Part shown: positions 1 to 11,835 of the stretch, piece by piece | Position numbering within the stretch: position 1 is the first letter of the stretch | Layout: every line of letters begins with the position of its first letter | DNA from: Periplaneta americana | Lineage: Eukaryota > Arthropoda > Insecta > Blattodea > Blattidae | DNA: 64,000 nucleotides | NCBI RefSeq assembly: GCF_040183065.1 | Contig: NC_091124.1 | Location: 69,325,001-69,389,000, forward strand | Direction: 5' to 3' | The notes under the pieces: model-generated | The model's input: only the letters and a program-made list of their open reading frames with translations | Databases searched by the model: none | What the model was told of the DNA's origin: nothing | Translations under genes and position numbers: made by a program

Positions 1-150
1 GTAGGTGGGAAGATAATATTAAAATGGATTTGAGGGAGGTGGGATATAATGGTAGAGACTGGATTAATCTTGCTCAGGATAGGGACCAATGGCGGGCTTA
101 TGTGAGGGCGGCAATGAACCTCCGGGTTCCTTAAAAGCCAGTAAGTAAGT
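1..150 (+). mobile_element. 3' tail of RTE-like LINE (5' truncated by window edge)
   Basis: The last part of a LINE reading frame (a [13 protein letters not shown] stretch, then residues like INLAQDRDQWRAYVRAAMNLRVP before a stop) is followed by the short tail ending in GTAAGTAAGTA. The same ending occurs at 11741-11835, 19255-19907, 30950-31601 and 56605-56810. The start lies outside the window. The clade is inferred from general resemblance; membership of one repeat family is seen directly. Confidence 0.8.
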
Positions 151-1005
151 ACAGCGTCATTAAATAAATGACTAAAAGCTAAGGTTCGCGTCGTATCCAG
201 GTTCATGCAGCTAACGTCACGTCTATGACCACATCCCCCGCATATCATCACTTAATAATCGACTAAATGCTACGCATATTATACTGTAATGGCAATCGGC
301 CGGAACGATGTTAATGCCTGACGTGGGGAAACGAGAGAACCCTGAGAAAAACTCTAACCAGTGTTCTTAACGTACTTCACAGCTGTTTCCGTGAAAATTC
401 AACTACGTTGTATAGGGATATACAGGTACTCATCGGGAAAAACATAGAGGATCATAATCACTTCAGCCTAACCAGGATTTTTCACCCGTGGTGAAATTAA
501 TTGCATGCCGATTGTGCTGCCCAACTAAGCCGGTCCTACCATTCGTCACATCACGAATTCCTCTTCAGCTTTCAACTCCGGTGCCAATCCCTACATCAGC
601 CATCATCAGCATAGTGCACCCTCGGACTAGCGTCTCTTACCCGTAGGTCTCTTACAGCACCAGCGTGCTTCCGTGGCTGCTGGCCGGGTTGCTTTCTACC
701 TCTTCCTTCTGCACTAGAGTGCATATTTCGTTGTACCGCTTGCCATTACCCATTTCAGCGAATGCTGATGATCACTGCCCTACATGATCTGCATGAGTCG
801 TCGGCTCAAGAAAAGCAAAAATCTGGGAGGGGGCTATGGTGTCTGTTGGCCAGTCTCTTGATCTAGTGATTAGTGACGCTGCTTCCTAACCAGGAGATTT
901 CGGGTTCAATTTCCGACTCTGCCAAGGAATTTTTCTTTTGTTGGGAATTGCTTCTTGATACATATGGTCTGAGTATTGTTTTATCCTTATGTTTAAGTTA
1001 CATTT
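151..1005. other. No gene seen; worn SINE-like fragments
   Basis: No coding region is recognisable. A stretch near 290-350 (GTGGGGAAACGAGAGAACC) and a stretch at 865-935 with a B-box-like GGGTTCAATTTCC resemble worn tRNA-derived SINE pieces. Boundaries cannot be set. Confidence 0.35.
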
Positions 1006-1008
1006 GAG

Positions 1009-1170
1009 CCTTGGTTTTTCTGAATCGACGAATGCGGCGTGCGAGATGCGAGGCACGCCTCGCACAAATCTGGACTACACGAGTGATAGTGAGTGGCTTC
1101 TATAGCTGAGAGATGCAAGGTTGCGCACCTCGCAGCTATAGATAGATATAAGTTTCAGAAAGGGACTGGC
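1009..1170 (+). mobile_element. GC-rich foldback MITE, copy A (worn)
   Basis: It starts with GCCTTGGTTTTTCTGAATCG, followed by the GCGAGGCACGCCTCGCAC core and GGACTACACGAG, and matches copies at 12342-12551 and 12881-13034. The right arm is incomplete, ending near GTTTCAGAAAG. The hypothetical terminal repeat is AGCCTTGG...TTTCTGAACC. Confidence 0.65.
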
Positions 1171-1289
1171 GCACTCTACCAAAACCCGCTGTAAATATCC
1201 CCTTAAGAAACCATCAGGGATCGCTCGTGACGGGATGGAGTTACAGATATACTAGTCTTCTGGAATTCATCAGATCTATCATCTACCAA

Positions 1290-1560
1290 TCTTTGAACAA
1301 ACCGAGAGGAAAACCATCATGACAGACTATCGATTCGGCGACATGCAAACACACATAATTTTCGAAACGGAGATGATAACGATAGGGGAATTGTGGAGAT
1401 TGTTGTGGAATGACGAGGGAAAAACTAGAGAACTTCGAGAAAATCGTCACAATTTTTACTTTGTCCACCACAAATATAAGTCCGCCATCGCCGAGATTTG
1501 AACACGGGTCCGCTGTCGTTGTGAGCCAGAGCTTTCCCAACTGAGCTACCAAGGCTGCTA
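1290..1560 (-). mobile_element. tRNA-derived SINE, family 1 copy 1
   Basis: Read on the minus strand it begins with a tRNA-like head: A-box-like GGTAGCTCAGTTGGG, then B-box-like GTGTTCAAATCTCGG. The body contains TTTTTCCCTCGTCATTCCA. The copy at 38205-38465 on the plus strand shares head and body. It is a Pol III type retroposon, not a functional tRNA gene: the anticodon arm and acceptor stem are imperfect. Confidence 0.75.
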
Positions 1561-1629
1561 ACGTTATAGTATGAGCTGATATTCCGAATCACTTGAAGTA
1601 TAGATACAGATGTAAGCGGCATCACCTCA

Positions 1630-3470
1630 TCTAATAATTATTATCTGTTAAATTGGAAGACAGCATTAAAAAATCTGACCCCACGGGAAGAAATGGCATA
1701 CAGAAGACAAAGTCGTGATTGTGGCATTATCTGTATTATATTACCTAACATAAGTGTTTCTTATAATTATATCACATTGTTTCAAGAGGAAAATGACGTC
1801 CTCAATCGTCACATTTCGTAACGGCAAATTAAAAGAATTGATCATTTTTATAAATGATAAGATGTAATATTGGCACTCGAGTTTAATATCGGCTAAGAAG
1901 TATTTCACATCTTGTCATTCAGTTACGCGATAAGTTTGAACATTTCGCCAAAACTTGAAGCACTGTCGAATAACTTTCACTAAGATGGACATTACATTTA
2001 AATGGCATGAAAATTTGTGTTACTAGTCCAGGAATTAAATAATTAAATATGTAGAAAACAAGTATGGGCCTACATGTTTTATGAGACTTTAGCATGAGAG
2101 GTTTAAATATACACATGTACATTGTGGAGTGAACATAATTTTATTCCATTTGCGAGTAGATAAACTCGTAGATATTTAACAGAAAGAATAAAATATACAA
2201 TCATTTAGAACAGCCATGGGCATAGAGTGGGAAGTGAAAGGGAAGGAAGAAACCTCCGCCCATGTCTCGCTCACACAGCTTTAGAAACAAACAGACAGTA
2301 ACACACTGTACATCAGTGGTGGATTTTATGAGACCAGCAGAGCCGAAAGTTTGTAAAAACTATTATGCCTGCCTTATACAATCCGTCACTGAGCAATGCT
2401 TACCTTCCTGTATGTTTGTTTCGGACCAAAACATTGCTGTCTCAGCCTGAGAAGCTGGAGTGAGGAGTTAAGTGGTAGTTTGCAGTGACTCGATTGATGT
2501 ATTAGTGCCCAGGCCTGGTTTAGAAGAAGAGAAAGTATACAGACGGACAGACAAATGACGTATATCAAAACCTTTTGCTCACTATTGATAACCACGTTCA
2601 TCAACATTGGTTAGTGTTACAATTTCCACCTAACTCTGCTTACGAATTTTATGGTGCGTCGACGTCGGTTAAGACTTAACCAGGAGGTTAACCATTACAA
2701 TCTGTAACCGGCAATATTCGAGCTGTTAAGGCAGATGACCAGTGATTAGTAAAATAAAATGGCAGCCAGACTTTCAATTTCGAAGACCGATATATGATTA
2801 TATCTGGAGTACTTGGATCGGAATGAACGTGAGCTTCAACTTGTGTTAGTGGAAAACTGAAATAATTCTTAAGACGAATTAGGCGACAGAAAATTTCAGG
2901 ACAGACGTCGTTTACCGCAATCTACCGTGTGATTGTACGACATATTAGACAATATCGATTTTTTTTTACGTGATTATACATTTTAGTATTTCAGATGTCG
3001 GAACAATTCTTTGTGGCATGCCGTCTGTATTTCTTCGGAATTAGTAAAAAGGTTTTGATAATATTCAGTATTTACGATCCAAACTATTCTGAAATGAGGC
3101 ACGTGGATGGATTTTATTCGAAGAAAGTACGAAATTGCAATATTATCAGGTAAATTATAATATGCACTAAGTGTTGTATAGGCCTATACATGAACGTTCC
3201 AGCAAAGTTCCCCTTCGTTAAAAAAAGGGCACCAACTATAACAAATACAACCAGCGAAATAAAAAATTCAGTTACAATTAATCTTTAAAATAGCATAAAG
3301 TATGTGGCGAAATTGTTCATGCATGAGTTACCTTTAACAATAGGAAATAAATGATTATCCAATGCAAATCTGCTTCAGAAACTGTTCATTTTTTTAATAC
3401 GTATGTATATTTTATACAATTTTATCATGTGCTGAAAATAAACATTTTATGTTTAATGCTTATACACAGT
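1630..3470. other. No gene seen
   Basis: AT-rich sequence on both strands without a recognisable coding motif or a repeat I can pair elsewhere. Short open frames here (for example 2262-2450) show no family motif and are probably chance. Confidence 0.5.
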
Positions 3471-3474
3471 ATAA

Positions 3475-3664
3475 ACACAGTCTAGTATATACAGTCACGA
3501 AGCTCAATACGTAGTAAATATGCATCCATAGATAGTTGCTAACCACTAGGATCGCTAATATCGCCTCATTACAGACAATGCGAAATAGTACCGGCACGGT
3601 CTATTGTTCCTAGCACCCTCACAACTCAATCTTCGTGACTGTATATACTAGAGACTGTGGTATG
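3475..3664. mobile_element. Inverted-repeat MITE (~190 bp)
   Basis: The left end CAGTCTAGTATATACAGTCA and the right end (reverse complement CAGTCTCTAGTATATACAGT) form terminal inverted repeats of about 28 bp with a 2-bp indel, continuing through CACGAAG. The interior has no open frame. Superfamily is not assignable; the target duplication is unclear. Confidence 0.7.
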
Positions 3665-4990
3665 AATCTTAGCCATGCGTATTTCTTTCAGTAACATTAA
3701 AATTGCCAGTCGACATCTCGACAGGGATAATTACGCTCTACGTAGGCGAATGTTGGTGTGATACCTTGAAAAGCGTGGGACAGAAAAATGAAATAACAGT
3801 CTTCATAGTCATCGTCATTAGACGTAAATGTAACTAACATCAAGGTCAGTTACGTCTCCTTTCAGAATTGCAGAAACAACACTTTTGCTTATTCACTTCA
3901 CTAGCAGCCTCTGTCAACTTCTTAGATCTGAAATTTTGAATTCAATACCTCTTTATGTATTGCAAAAATTGCACTGAAGGTAAACGAACTGAAAACGACT
4001 GATTTATTGGATGTTTTCAGAAGGCAAAGAGTGCTCTATCCTGACTTCATAACTTGTGTTGAGTAAACTTGTGGTCCGGGCAACACAGGGTTTTCTCCGG
4101 ATACTCCAGTTTCCTCTGACATCCCAACAATTCTCCATAATAATCATCATTCATTCCGAGTGTAACGCAGATCCACCGCCTATGCTGCAATCTGGATAGT
4201 CTCTGACGAACTACGTGGTCTAAGCTTCTCGACACTAGCGACATCTGCGATTGGACAGAATAAACTTTACTCATTTGTTCTTTGAAATAAATACTAGCCT
4301 ATTTTCAATCAGCAATAATTGAGGAAGTACTCGTAATATTAAGAAATAGTAAAATATAATTGGTGTGTAAAACACAAAATATTCAAACACAAATATGATT
4401 TAAGTAAGAATGTGTTTATGTAGTATTTTAAAGCTTAATTATTAAAATATTTTTTCCGATTACAAAATATATTATCCTCTTCATAAATTTACATTTAATC
4501 ATTAAATGAGTGTAGGTTTGCCGTCGTTGGATCGATAACCCCTGGATGTAGTGCATTAAGATCCTCAATTCGTGATGACGTGGTTAGTGTGCTTATTAGT
4601 TTAGTTAACGACTCTCTAGTAATGAAATACCTCTCTGACGTACTGTCTGAAACTGTTCAATGTATGTATGTACTCACTCGTACATTACATAATTGTCGAG
4701 TCAACAACTCGGAAATTAATTTTCATTGCTCTACATCCTAAATCTGTTCACACTGGTTGACTGTATAAATTTGTGTATATTTGTTGTAAATTAAACTCTT
4801 CATAACCAACATAACATGAGGTCATTTTTTCTTTTACTTTTCGAATCTTTTAGGCCAGGGATGGTATCAAAGTTCCACAACTCCACTTTTGCTTTTTGTA
4901 CAGAAGAGACGAAAAACTAGATCCTTGGAAACCAATGTCACCGTTATACGTATACATTTTTTTTTAACATTTTCATGGATCATAGAAATA
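3665..4990. other. No gene seen
   Basis: AT-rich sequence. Nothing recognisable on either strand; the 75-codon minus-strand frame at 4047-4274 has no family motif. Confidence 0.5.
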
Positions 4991-5045
4991 TTTTTTCAGT
5001 CTAAAATGTGATTAAAGTTAATATTCAGGTCGAAATTTAAGTTTA

Positions 5046-5175
5046 AAAAGTGGAGTTGTCCATCTCTGAAACTAAATCAAGGAGTTGTCTGTTTTTGAAA
5101 CCAAATGAAGCCATATTTAAAGTGGAGTTGTCTGTTTTTTAAACCAAACGATGCCATATTTAAAGTGAAATTGTC
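5046..5175. repeat. Degenerate tandem repeat, GTGGAGTTGTCTG units
   Basis: Three diverged units of roughly 40-60 bp each contain GTGGAGTTGTC or GGAGTTGTCTGTTTTT, then AAACCAAA and GCCATATTTAAA. An inverted piece (CCACAACTCCACTTTTGC) lies upstream near 4876. Function unknown; possibly a local slippage product. Confidence 0.6.
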
Positions 5176-5179
5176 TACT

Positions 5180-6690
5180 TTTGAATTTAAGTCTCTTCTA
5201 ACTCGGTTGATGCTAGACGCCTCATTTTATATCCTAAGCCAAACTATGAAGAGGGAAGTACATTATAATCTTCATTAAAATTACATAGTTTTTAAAGATG
5301 ATGTTAACGTCATTGGATGCAGTCAAGACTGGACATTTGGAACGGGCCGTCATAGTCCTTTTCTTTGTCACCTATGTTGTTGTTCCATTTATTTCAAGCT
5401 ATACACGCGTGTAAAGCACGCATACTATTTTAAGCCGCGTGCTCTTCGATAATTTGGCCTAATGCCTCGTCTTGTCGGTTCGTCGGTCTTCAGAATGACC
5501 CAACATTACTGTGTTACATGGTTCATCTGTTAATGAGACATATCGTACCAATGCGAGGGATCCCTTACTTCCAAGTACTGTGACAACATAATGACTTCCA
5601 GTACTGAAAGACAACTGTTAGACCAATTTAACATCAAAGAATCAAAGTTATATCTTTCAGAATAATTTGTAAGGTATAATTGTCAAAGAAAGTAACATAA
5701 CATATAAAATAACGGATTTCAGGAAGATGATACACATTTTTATATCTGGAATTTTTATGCTTTTCATAAAAATTCAGTCTCTTTATCGTATTTATAGACT
5801 ATATCAAATATATATGAACAAAAAATACTGTATTTTTATCCATATTCATCGGATTTTTATTCAGTTAGAACGCGATTAGTTTCCCTTCTTTGTTACTTAA
5901 AAATGACTCTGGTTCTCTCACTTTTTTCACTAAATCCTGGATTGTTGAATCAGATTGTTGTTGAATATTAAAATATTTCGGTATAATTATAGCACAACAA
6001 CTTTTTACGACTTCTTCGTAATATAACTTGCTGCGTATGTTTCATAAATTAATTTTCGCTGTTCTAATATGTACTGCATTGCCACGAAATAAACTGAACT
6101 CCACCGAATGGAAGTCAGCTGTATATTAATGATACCCCTTCGACCTGTGTTATCTGTCCATATTACCTCAAGACAAAACTTTTCCACGCTCGATCCAGGA
6201 AGTACACATTGTTTTCCCGACAGTAGCATTAGAGCCATAACAGTAAATGGCCGATAGATATGCCTGAGCGAAACCTGTTTCCTGGCGAACGGTGTGTGAT
6301 TCTAAGAAAGCAAGATATTCGATTTTGTCTACAATCTGCATGGTTTCAGTTAATGATGCTAACAGTATTGCATTCAGATACGTAGGTAAGTCTTCATTAA
6401 CACTCCATTCTTGTAAATTGACCCTCGTATAAGAAAGGAAGCTGCAGCTAGGAATCCTCTAAGAAATTGTTACACTTTTGTATCTGTATAATCTTCTGAC
6501 TAAAATCAGGAAGAAAATTATAAATAATTCTTTATATATGATGTCTTTTTCACTTAGGAAAACAACCTTTCTCCATACGAACTGTACCATTTTACTGTAT
6601 TTGCCATTGTTACGCTTTATCAACTGCTGTAGTTATCTAGCATCTGAATGAGATGGAGGTGATAATGCCAGCGTTGAAAGTTACCCAACA
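5180..6690. other. No gene seen
   Basis: AT-rich sequence. The frame at 6005-6238 (minus) has no recognisable motif. No pairable repeats noticed. Confidence 0.45.
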
Positions 6691-6694
6691 TTTG

Positions 6695-6825
6695 CTTATA
6701 ATGGGTTGAGGGAAAAACCCGGGAAAAACCTCAACCAGGTGACTTGTCCCAGCGAGGATTTGAACCCGTTCTCGCTCGATTCACGGTCAATCATGCTAAG
6801 CGTTAATCCACAGCGGTGGACTTTA
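6695..6825 (-). mobile_element. tRNA-derived SINE head, family 2
   Basis: On the minus strand: CCACCGCTGTGGATTAACG, an A-box-like segment, then AACGGGTTCAAATCCTCGC (B box) and a tail of GGTTGAGGTTTTTCCCGGG. This is the general layout of arthropod tRNA-related SINEs. The 3' end was not located. Confidence 0.7.
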
Positions 6826-7104
6826 TTTGTCATATTCTACATAATACAAAATATTACGAACAAAATCGTTTATGTCACTTGGGCTATGTCGCCATTATGT
6901 TGTTTTGGTTCCAAATAATAGGACATTGCTTAATTACTGCGTAAGTTATATTTCACGTGCAGCTTTCCAGAAAAAAAAACTGATTTGCTCATAGTGAATA
7001 TGAACAAAATTCGTCCAGTAGTTCAGGATAAATCGTTTTTCGTAGACAGGAGACACGTTGTAATTCAAATTTTCGGCATCAAGGATGTTAAAACGTAGGC
7101 TATA

Positions 7105-7523
7105 CAAGGTGGGTCAAAAGTCGCTTTCCTCAATATTCGTTCTCAGGTTTCATACTTGTACACAAATACAGTTGTCATAACTTGAATACACGAATAGCAG
7201 GTGTAATAAGTGGTGGTTGACAACCATGTTCGTGCGTCAACTGTTTTTCTAATGTCATGTCTTGTTATTGTTGTTTTTTTATTGCGTTGGGTTGCGTCTC
7301 TATGCAGTAACTGCTAGTTTCTTGCAATGAATCGCAAATTAACCATAGAAAAGCATATTTTTGTGCTACAACGTTGGTGGAAGCAGAGTAAGAACACACT
7401 GTGTATCGAGAAACTGGGCCTCCATTTTGAACAAAATCTATAAAGGAATGTATAGTCAATTGTAAATTTAATGTAATTAAATGTAAGGCAATGTTTGGGA
7501 AAAGCGACTTTTAATCCACTCTG
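7105..7523 (+). mobile_element. Mariner deletion derivative (419 bp)
   Basis: Flanking TA dinucleotides (7103-7104 and 7524-7525) bound terminal inverted repeats of about 25 bp. Left begins CAAGGTGGGTCAAAAGTCGC, right (reversed) CAGAGTGGATTAAAAGTCGC. The size and TA target fit a non-autonomous Tc1/mariner element. A short N-terminal transposase-like frame remains inside. Confidence 0.85.
7327..7443 (+). pseudogene. Transposase N-terminal remnant
   Basis: A 38-codon frame starts MNRKLTIEKHIFVLQRWWKQ and stops at TAA. The style (a short N-terminal helix with FVLQ.WWK..KN) resembles the start of DD41D-type mariner transposases. No DDE core is present, so the element lost most of its gene. Recognition rests on a short stretch inside a TIR-bounded element. 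Confidence 0.5.
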
Positions 7524-7529
7524 TATTTC

Positions 7530-8420
7530 CGAAAAAATCTGAAAGTAGATTTTTTGCAATATTAAAACACATTCTATATAATATGCTCCGGCTAATGAGA
7601 AAGTAATAGTAACAAACAATAACTAATATAAAAGTTAAGTCATTTAGATATCCGGCTTTTGATGTTTCTTACGATTACAAAATGATTTAGACAAACTCGA
7701 GATATTTCATGATATATGTATAAGAACGAATACTCAAAATCAAAATTAGGAAGAACATCAAAATGCAGTTCAATAAAATAAAGAGTCACATAGTCATTAT
7801 AGATCTTGAACAAAATTTAAGAAAACGAAACCTGAGAAATAATGTATTGAGACAAATCGCTGGATACATTTCACGTGGCAAAAACAGTAACCTTAAGCCT
7901 ACGATTAGAAATGAGTTACAAGTCAACTATATTATCTAGTTGAGTAGTAAGCCGAGTCTTTCCTTATCGTAGATAATGACGTTAAAATATAACCGTCTCT
8001 ATAAATTTCCATATCATGTGTACCTTTAAATAAACAAATAGAACTGTACCCGGTATAATGGGTGGATGATGGAAGAGAAAATGAGAGTAACATGGGAGAA
8101 GCCTGACTTAATAACATTTCCATCCAACACGAATTACACTTGAATTCATCGGATATTATATTAACAAACTGTAAATGAATTCCAAAAGCATAGCCGCGTA
8201 ACGTTCAATTATGACGTTATAAAATGCATTATACTTGGCGCCTGAGCATTCATGCAGAAGTATTCGATTGACTGGTCGTTAATTGAAATTTATGTCGTGT
8301 GATGGCTCTGATTTTTTATTTAATTAACTTTGTTCTTGCCTCTGATTGAGGTTCTGGCTGATATGTACACCTATTATCAGGCAAGTCATCTCACTTGACG
8401 ATGTGTTTCAGAGGAAGAAC
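7530..8420. other. No gene seen
   Basis: AT-rich sequence. No coding motif or repeat pairing noticed. Confidence 0.45.
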
Positions 8421-8423
8421 AAT

Positions 8424-8662
8424 TGAAGAGTTCACAGCCGTATTGAGCCAAGCGCCATTTATTAAAAACTGAGAAAGCAAGGGCTAAAGTTAAGTGAATA
8501 CCATAGTTTAATGAAGATTGACGTATCATTTAGTTTGAATGTGTATACTTTATATTACTTGCTATATGTTTCCATTGAATTATGGTAATAACTTCATTTT
8601 AATCCTTGTTTTCTACGGTTTTAGTAAATGGCGCTTTGCCCACTATGGTTCTGAACCCTTCA
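8424..8662. mobile_element. Foldback MITE, family GAAGGGTTCAGA, copy 1
   Basis: Nearly the whole 239 bp is an inverted repeat: GAGCCAAGCGCCATTTATTA on the left pairs with AGTAAATGGCGCTTTGCCCA on the right. The ends are TGAAGAGTTCA and TGAACCCTTCA. The copy at 24377-24832 has the same ends and arms. There is no coding content. Confidence 0.8.
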
Positions 8663-8689
8663 TTTGTTTGTATGCATCTGAAGTCTGAC

Positions 8690-8850
8690 TAGTGTAATAT
8701 GTAGATAATCGGCGATGTATGCAATGGAGGGGAAAACGAACTGGCCACCCTACCTCATTATCTCCTGGCCTAGTTTCCTCATGAGTGGTGTCTTGTTGGC
8801 ATCATTTGTGAGGTTCAGACCTGTCTTCGGACAGTTGACTAAACAACAAC
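8690..8850 (+). repeat. Dispersed repeat, GGCGATGTATGCAATGGAGG family, copy 1
   Basis: The block from CTGACTAGTGTAATATG through GACAGTTGACTAAACAAC is shared with 53180-53335 in the same orientation with moderate divergence. It ends in an AACAACAAT-rich tail, suggesting a retroposon 3' end. Family unknown. Confidence 0.65.
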
Positions 8851-9414
8851 AATAACAACAACCTTGTTTCATAGCTGGATATGCCTATAAGAATGCCAGC
8901 TAATTTAGGAATAATGTGATACGATACGTATTAATAATTTAGTATAGTAATCCAAATATCTCTACACAGAAGCAAAAATATTTGGACACAAAAAACCGCA
9001 AAAAAAAAGTGACATAATATAACGGTAGAACAAGTTTCCAGTCAAATTTTTCGGATACTTCTCAATCTTGGTTTTGTGATGTTCATAAATGAGAAAAATT
9101 GCTCACATACGCACGCATTGTCAAATATAGAAATCATTTGCACCGCAAATTTTCGTACCGTCGGATATAGTTCGGGATTTAAAGCTTTTTAAAATCTGAG
9201 AAGATTTTGATATTTCAAGAGTCCAGTCAGGCTGAAACTTATTGAACGATTTCTTCGTTAATGTGTAATTTACAACCCTTGTGTTCATCAGTGACTTGTA
9301 CCTGCGTGCCCTACGTGCTCTGGACAGCGCATACGGGCTGTGAGACACGCTTGCGCTCTCGTTGACATCACTGGTCTAGTAAGACATCCTTGTAAACGTA
9401 GAAAATTTTAAAAT

Positions 9415-9648
9415 TGTGGTTTATTTAACGACGCTCGCAACTGCACAGGTTATATCAGCGTCGCCGGTGTGCCGGAATTTTGTCCCGCAGGAGTTCTTTT
9501 ACATGCCAGTAAATATACTGACATGAGCCTGTCGCATTTAAACATACTTAAATGTCATCGATCTAGGCCGGGATCGAACCCGCAACCTCGTGTATTGAAG
9601 GCCAGCGCTATACCAAGTACGCTACCGAGGTCGACTGTAGACGTAGAA
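9415..9648 (-). mobile_element. tRNA-derived SINE, family 3
   Basis: The minus strand starts GTCGACCTCGGTAGCGTACT, with an A-box-like GGTAGCGTACTTGGTATAGC, then a B box GCGGGTTCGATCCCGGCC, then a body ending with GCGTCGTTAAATAAACC. Box spacing and order are tRNA-like. The downstream region to 9700 is an AT-rich microsatellite-like GATGATGAA stretch. Confidence 0.8.
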
Positions 9649-9699
9649 GATGTTGATAATAATGATGATGAAGATTATGACAACGCATAATTGACTACA

Positions 9700-10490
9700 G
9701 ATGTTAACTTAAGCACCTTAACCGGCCTCGTTATGGGATTACTTGAAACATTATCGGTCTTATTTACGTCCAATGAACTAATAATTTAAGTCAAGCTTAT
9801 ATTATCATATAGTAGAAACCTCTAAATCTCGGTATTAAGGAAATTTAAACAATTCGTTTCGATTTCTTATTATTCTTGTGTGATTATTTTGTCGGTGAAG
9901 CAATCTATTTTCATTCATATATTATCACTGTTTGTGTTTAACTATGACCTGTTATCTCGGATATCGGAATTAGATATAGCGTGTTATGACTGGATTTCCC
10001 GCAACAGATTTCAAGTATATATTTCCTACGAGACAAGAATGAACAGGTTAGCGTAAAACTTTTCAACAAAGGATTCTGGGTTCGATATCAGATCGATCCT
10101 TAAGGATTTATAAAAAAAAATATAAGATCAGTTTGTCTGTTTCGGCATGTGTCTTGTCAAAAACAGGAGAGCTCTGTAAAGAAGTCACGAGGGTTCAGGA
10201 ACTGTTCTGCTGATCATAGGCTTTCTCTTCGTCCACCTTTCATTTCTATACTAGTTTCTAGTTCCTGAAACAACGAAACTGTAAGTAGTTCCATGGGCAA
10301 GAAGGAAGTGCGGGCTAGAGGGGTGACGAGTAAAGCGATGTAGATTGATGGAAAGCGGCAAAATTTACTGAATTTCCGGTGCAAAATGTCGTCTGTTATC
10401 GATAGATTGGCGATATGTGCTTGGAGACAGTGGAACAAGACTTGTCTTCCTAGATTACTAATATTAAATAATAATAAAATTTCTCATGTA
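9700..10490. other. No gene seen
   Basis: No recognisable coding sequence. A worn B-box-like GGGTTCGATATCAGATCG near 10079 hints at a SINE scrap. Confidence 0.4.
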
Positions 10491-10899
10491 TGGTGGGTCC
10501 CTAGGTTTACCATCCGTCCGGCAAAAGGAGAACATGTCCTCTTTTTTAATCATTTTATCCTGTCCGGCAGGCATTAAAAAAATTGAAATGTCCGGCATTT
10601 CGCATTTCAACTAGAGTTAATATAAATATTGAACAAAGTGCGATATTATGCATAGAATATTTAAATAAATGATGAAAAGCTATGAAATAATTTAACTGCT
10701 TTCAATGACTGAAGCTGGAGCACATAAAAACATAAAATATGATGACGTATTGACATGCATTGAATTCTTACACTCTAAAAATGTCACTATTCATGATTTT
10801 AAGCTATTTTATCAATTTTATTCTGCAATGTACAAAGATATGGCAATCACGTTAATTTTCACAAAGATTTAAGTTTAGATAAACAATGGTGCAAATTCT

Positions 10900-11125
10900 T
10901 CAATTCCAGTAGTTCTGCGAGCACTGAAACTTTCTCAGAATTCTTAAAAATATGTCAGTTCTATTTATTCATCCCAAGACACAATGGAAGTGTTGAGAGA
11001 GTATTTTCCCTAATATCTGCTCAATGGACAAAAGAACGAAATCGCATGCTAACGGGGACAGTCAGAGGTATCATCATGGCGAAATATAATTTCAAGGACA
11101 TGTCCTGTGAACAGTTCCATAGTTA
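10900..11125 (+). pseudogene. hAT transposase C-terminal remnant
   Basis: The reading frame contains NGSVERVFSLISAQWTKERN, the hAT dimerisation-region motif (VER.FS, then W..ERN). It runs on to a VRGIIMAKYNFKDMSCEQFH stretch and is then cut by a SINE insertion. Upstream frames are interrupted, and no intact DDE/RNase H core or BED finger was found. Non-functional. Confidence 0.75.
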
Positions 11126-11317
11126 TTACTATTTAATACGAGAAAAATTCGTACCGGCACCGGGAATCGAACCCAGGACCTCTCAGCTCGCAGATTCCCG
11201 ATGCCGGTACGAATTTTTCTCCTATTAAATAGTAATAATATATATTGGCTACTTCATAGTAGCCGTGTAATATTCAATGAGGTGGGCGAGACCTCATACA
11301 AAATGAATATGTGATGT
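11126..11317 (-). mobile_element. SINE-like insertion inside the hAT transposase
   Basis: A 13-bp duplication AGTTCCATAGTTA (11113-11125 and 11318-11330) flanks a 192-bp insert, as expected for LINE-driven retroposition. The insert holds a tRNA-like B box on the minus strand (reverse complement of GGGAATCGAACCC). Long inverted arms around it (GAAAAATTCGTACCGGCA on the left, TGCCGGTACGAATTTTTC on the right) could form a hairpin. Confidence 0.85.
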
Positions 11318-11740
11318 AGTTCCATAGTTAGCTACAAGATATAAGTTTGTCTGTTCAGGCTCTTGTGCACAAAGTGGGCTCCACCGATAAGTAGGGTACA
11401 GATGTAATACTGATCCAGCAACTAGTGAGAAAACTAATTAAAGTGAGCCATTGTTTTTATATTTAATTTTGTTAATACCAATTTTTGAAAAGTCCTCCTT
11501 TTTCAGCAATGTCCTCTTATTGTAGATTCCATATCCTCCTATAGAATTTCTTCTCATGGTAACCCTATGGGTCCCTATCACCACAGCCTAGCGCGTCCTC
11601 CTGATATGGAGGGTAGCTGCAAATATATTGAATAAGCAGTCACGGACAGCCGATAAGGAGTGGTCCTCCAGCTTGGGGGTTGTGCTAAGGGCTAACAACC
11701 CATCACCGTAAAAAAAAACAGTTTGTTACGAAACTACAAC

Positions 11741-11835
11741 ATAAGTCTTGCTCAGGATAGAAACCGGTAGTGGCCTTATGAGAGGACGGCAATGAACCTC
11801 GGGTTCCTTAAAAGCCATTTTTAAGTAAATAAGTA
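11741..11835 (+). mobile_element. RTE-like LINE 3' tail scrap
   Basis: About 95 bp match the last part of the LINE family seen at 1-150 (CTTGCTCAGGATAG through GGGTTCCTTAAAAGCCA, then AAGTAAATAAGTA). Shortened and worn. Confidence 0.75.

Larger units (their letters stand above)
10502..11567 (+). mobile_element. hAT element, internally deleted, with SINE insertion
   Basis: Exact 8-bp duplications TGGGTCCC flank the element (10494-10501 and 11568-11575). The left end TAGGTTTACCAT and the right end (reversed) TAGGGTTACCAT are the terminal repeats. An 8-bp duplication and (C/T)AGG-type ends are hAT features. The C-terminal part of a transposase survives inside. Sub-terminal stretches rich in TCCTCCTTTT and CCGGCA motifs also pair loosely. 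Confidence 0.9.
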
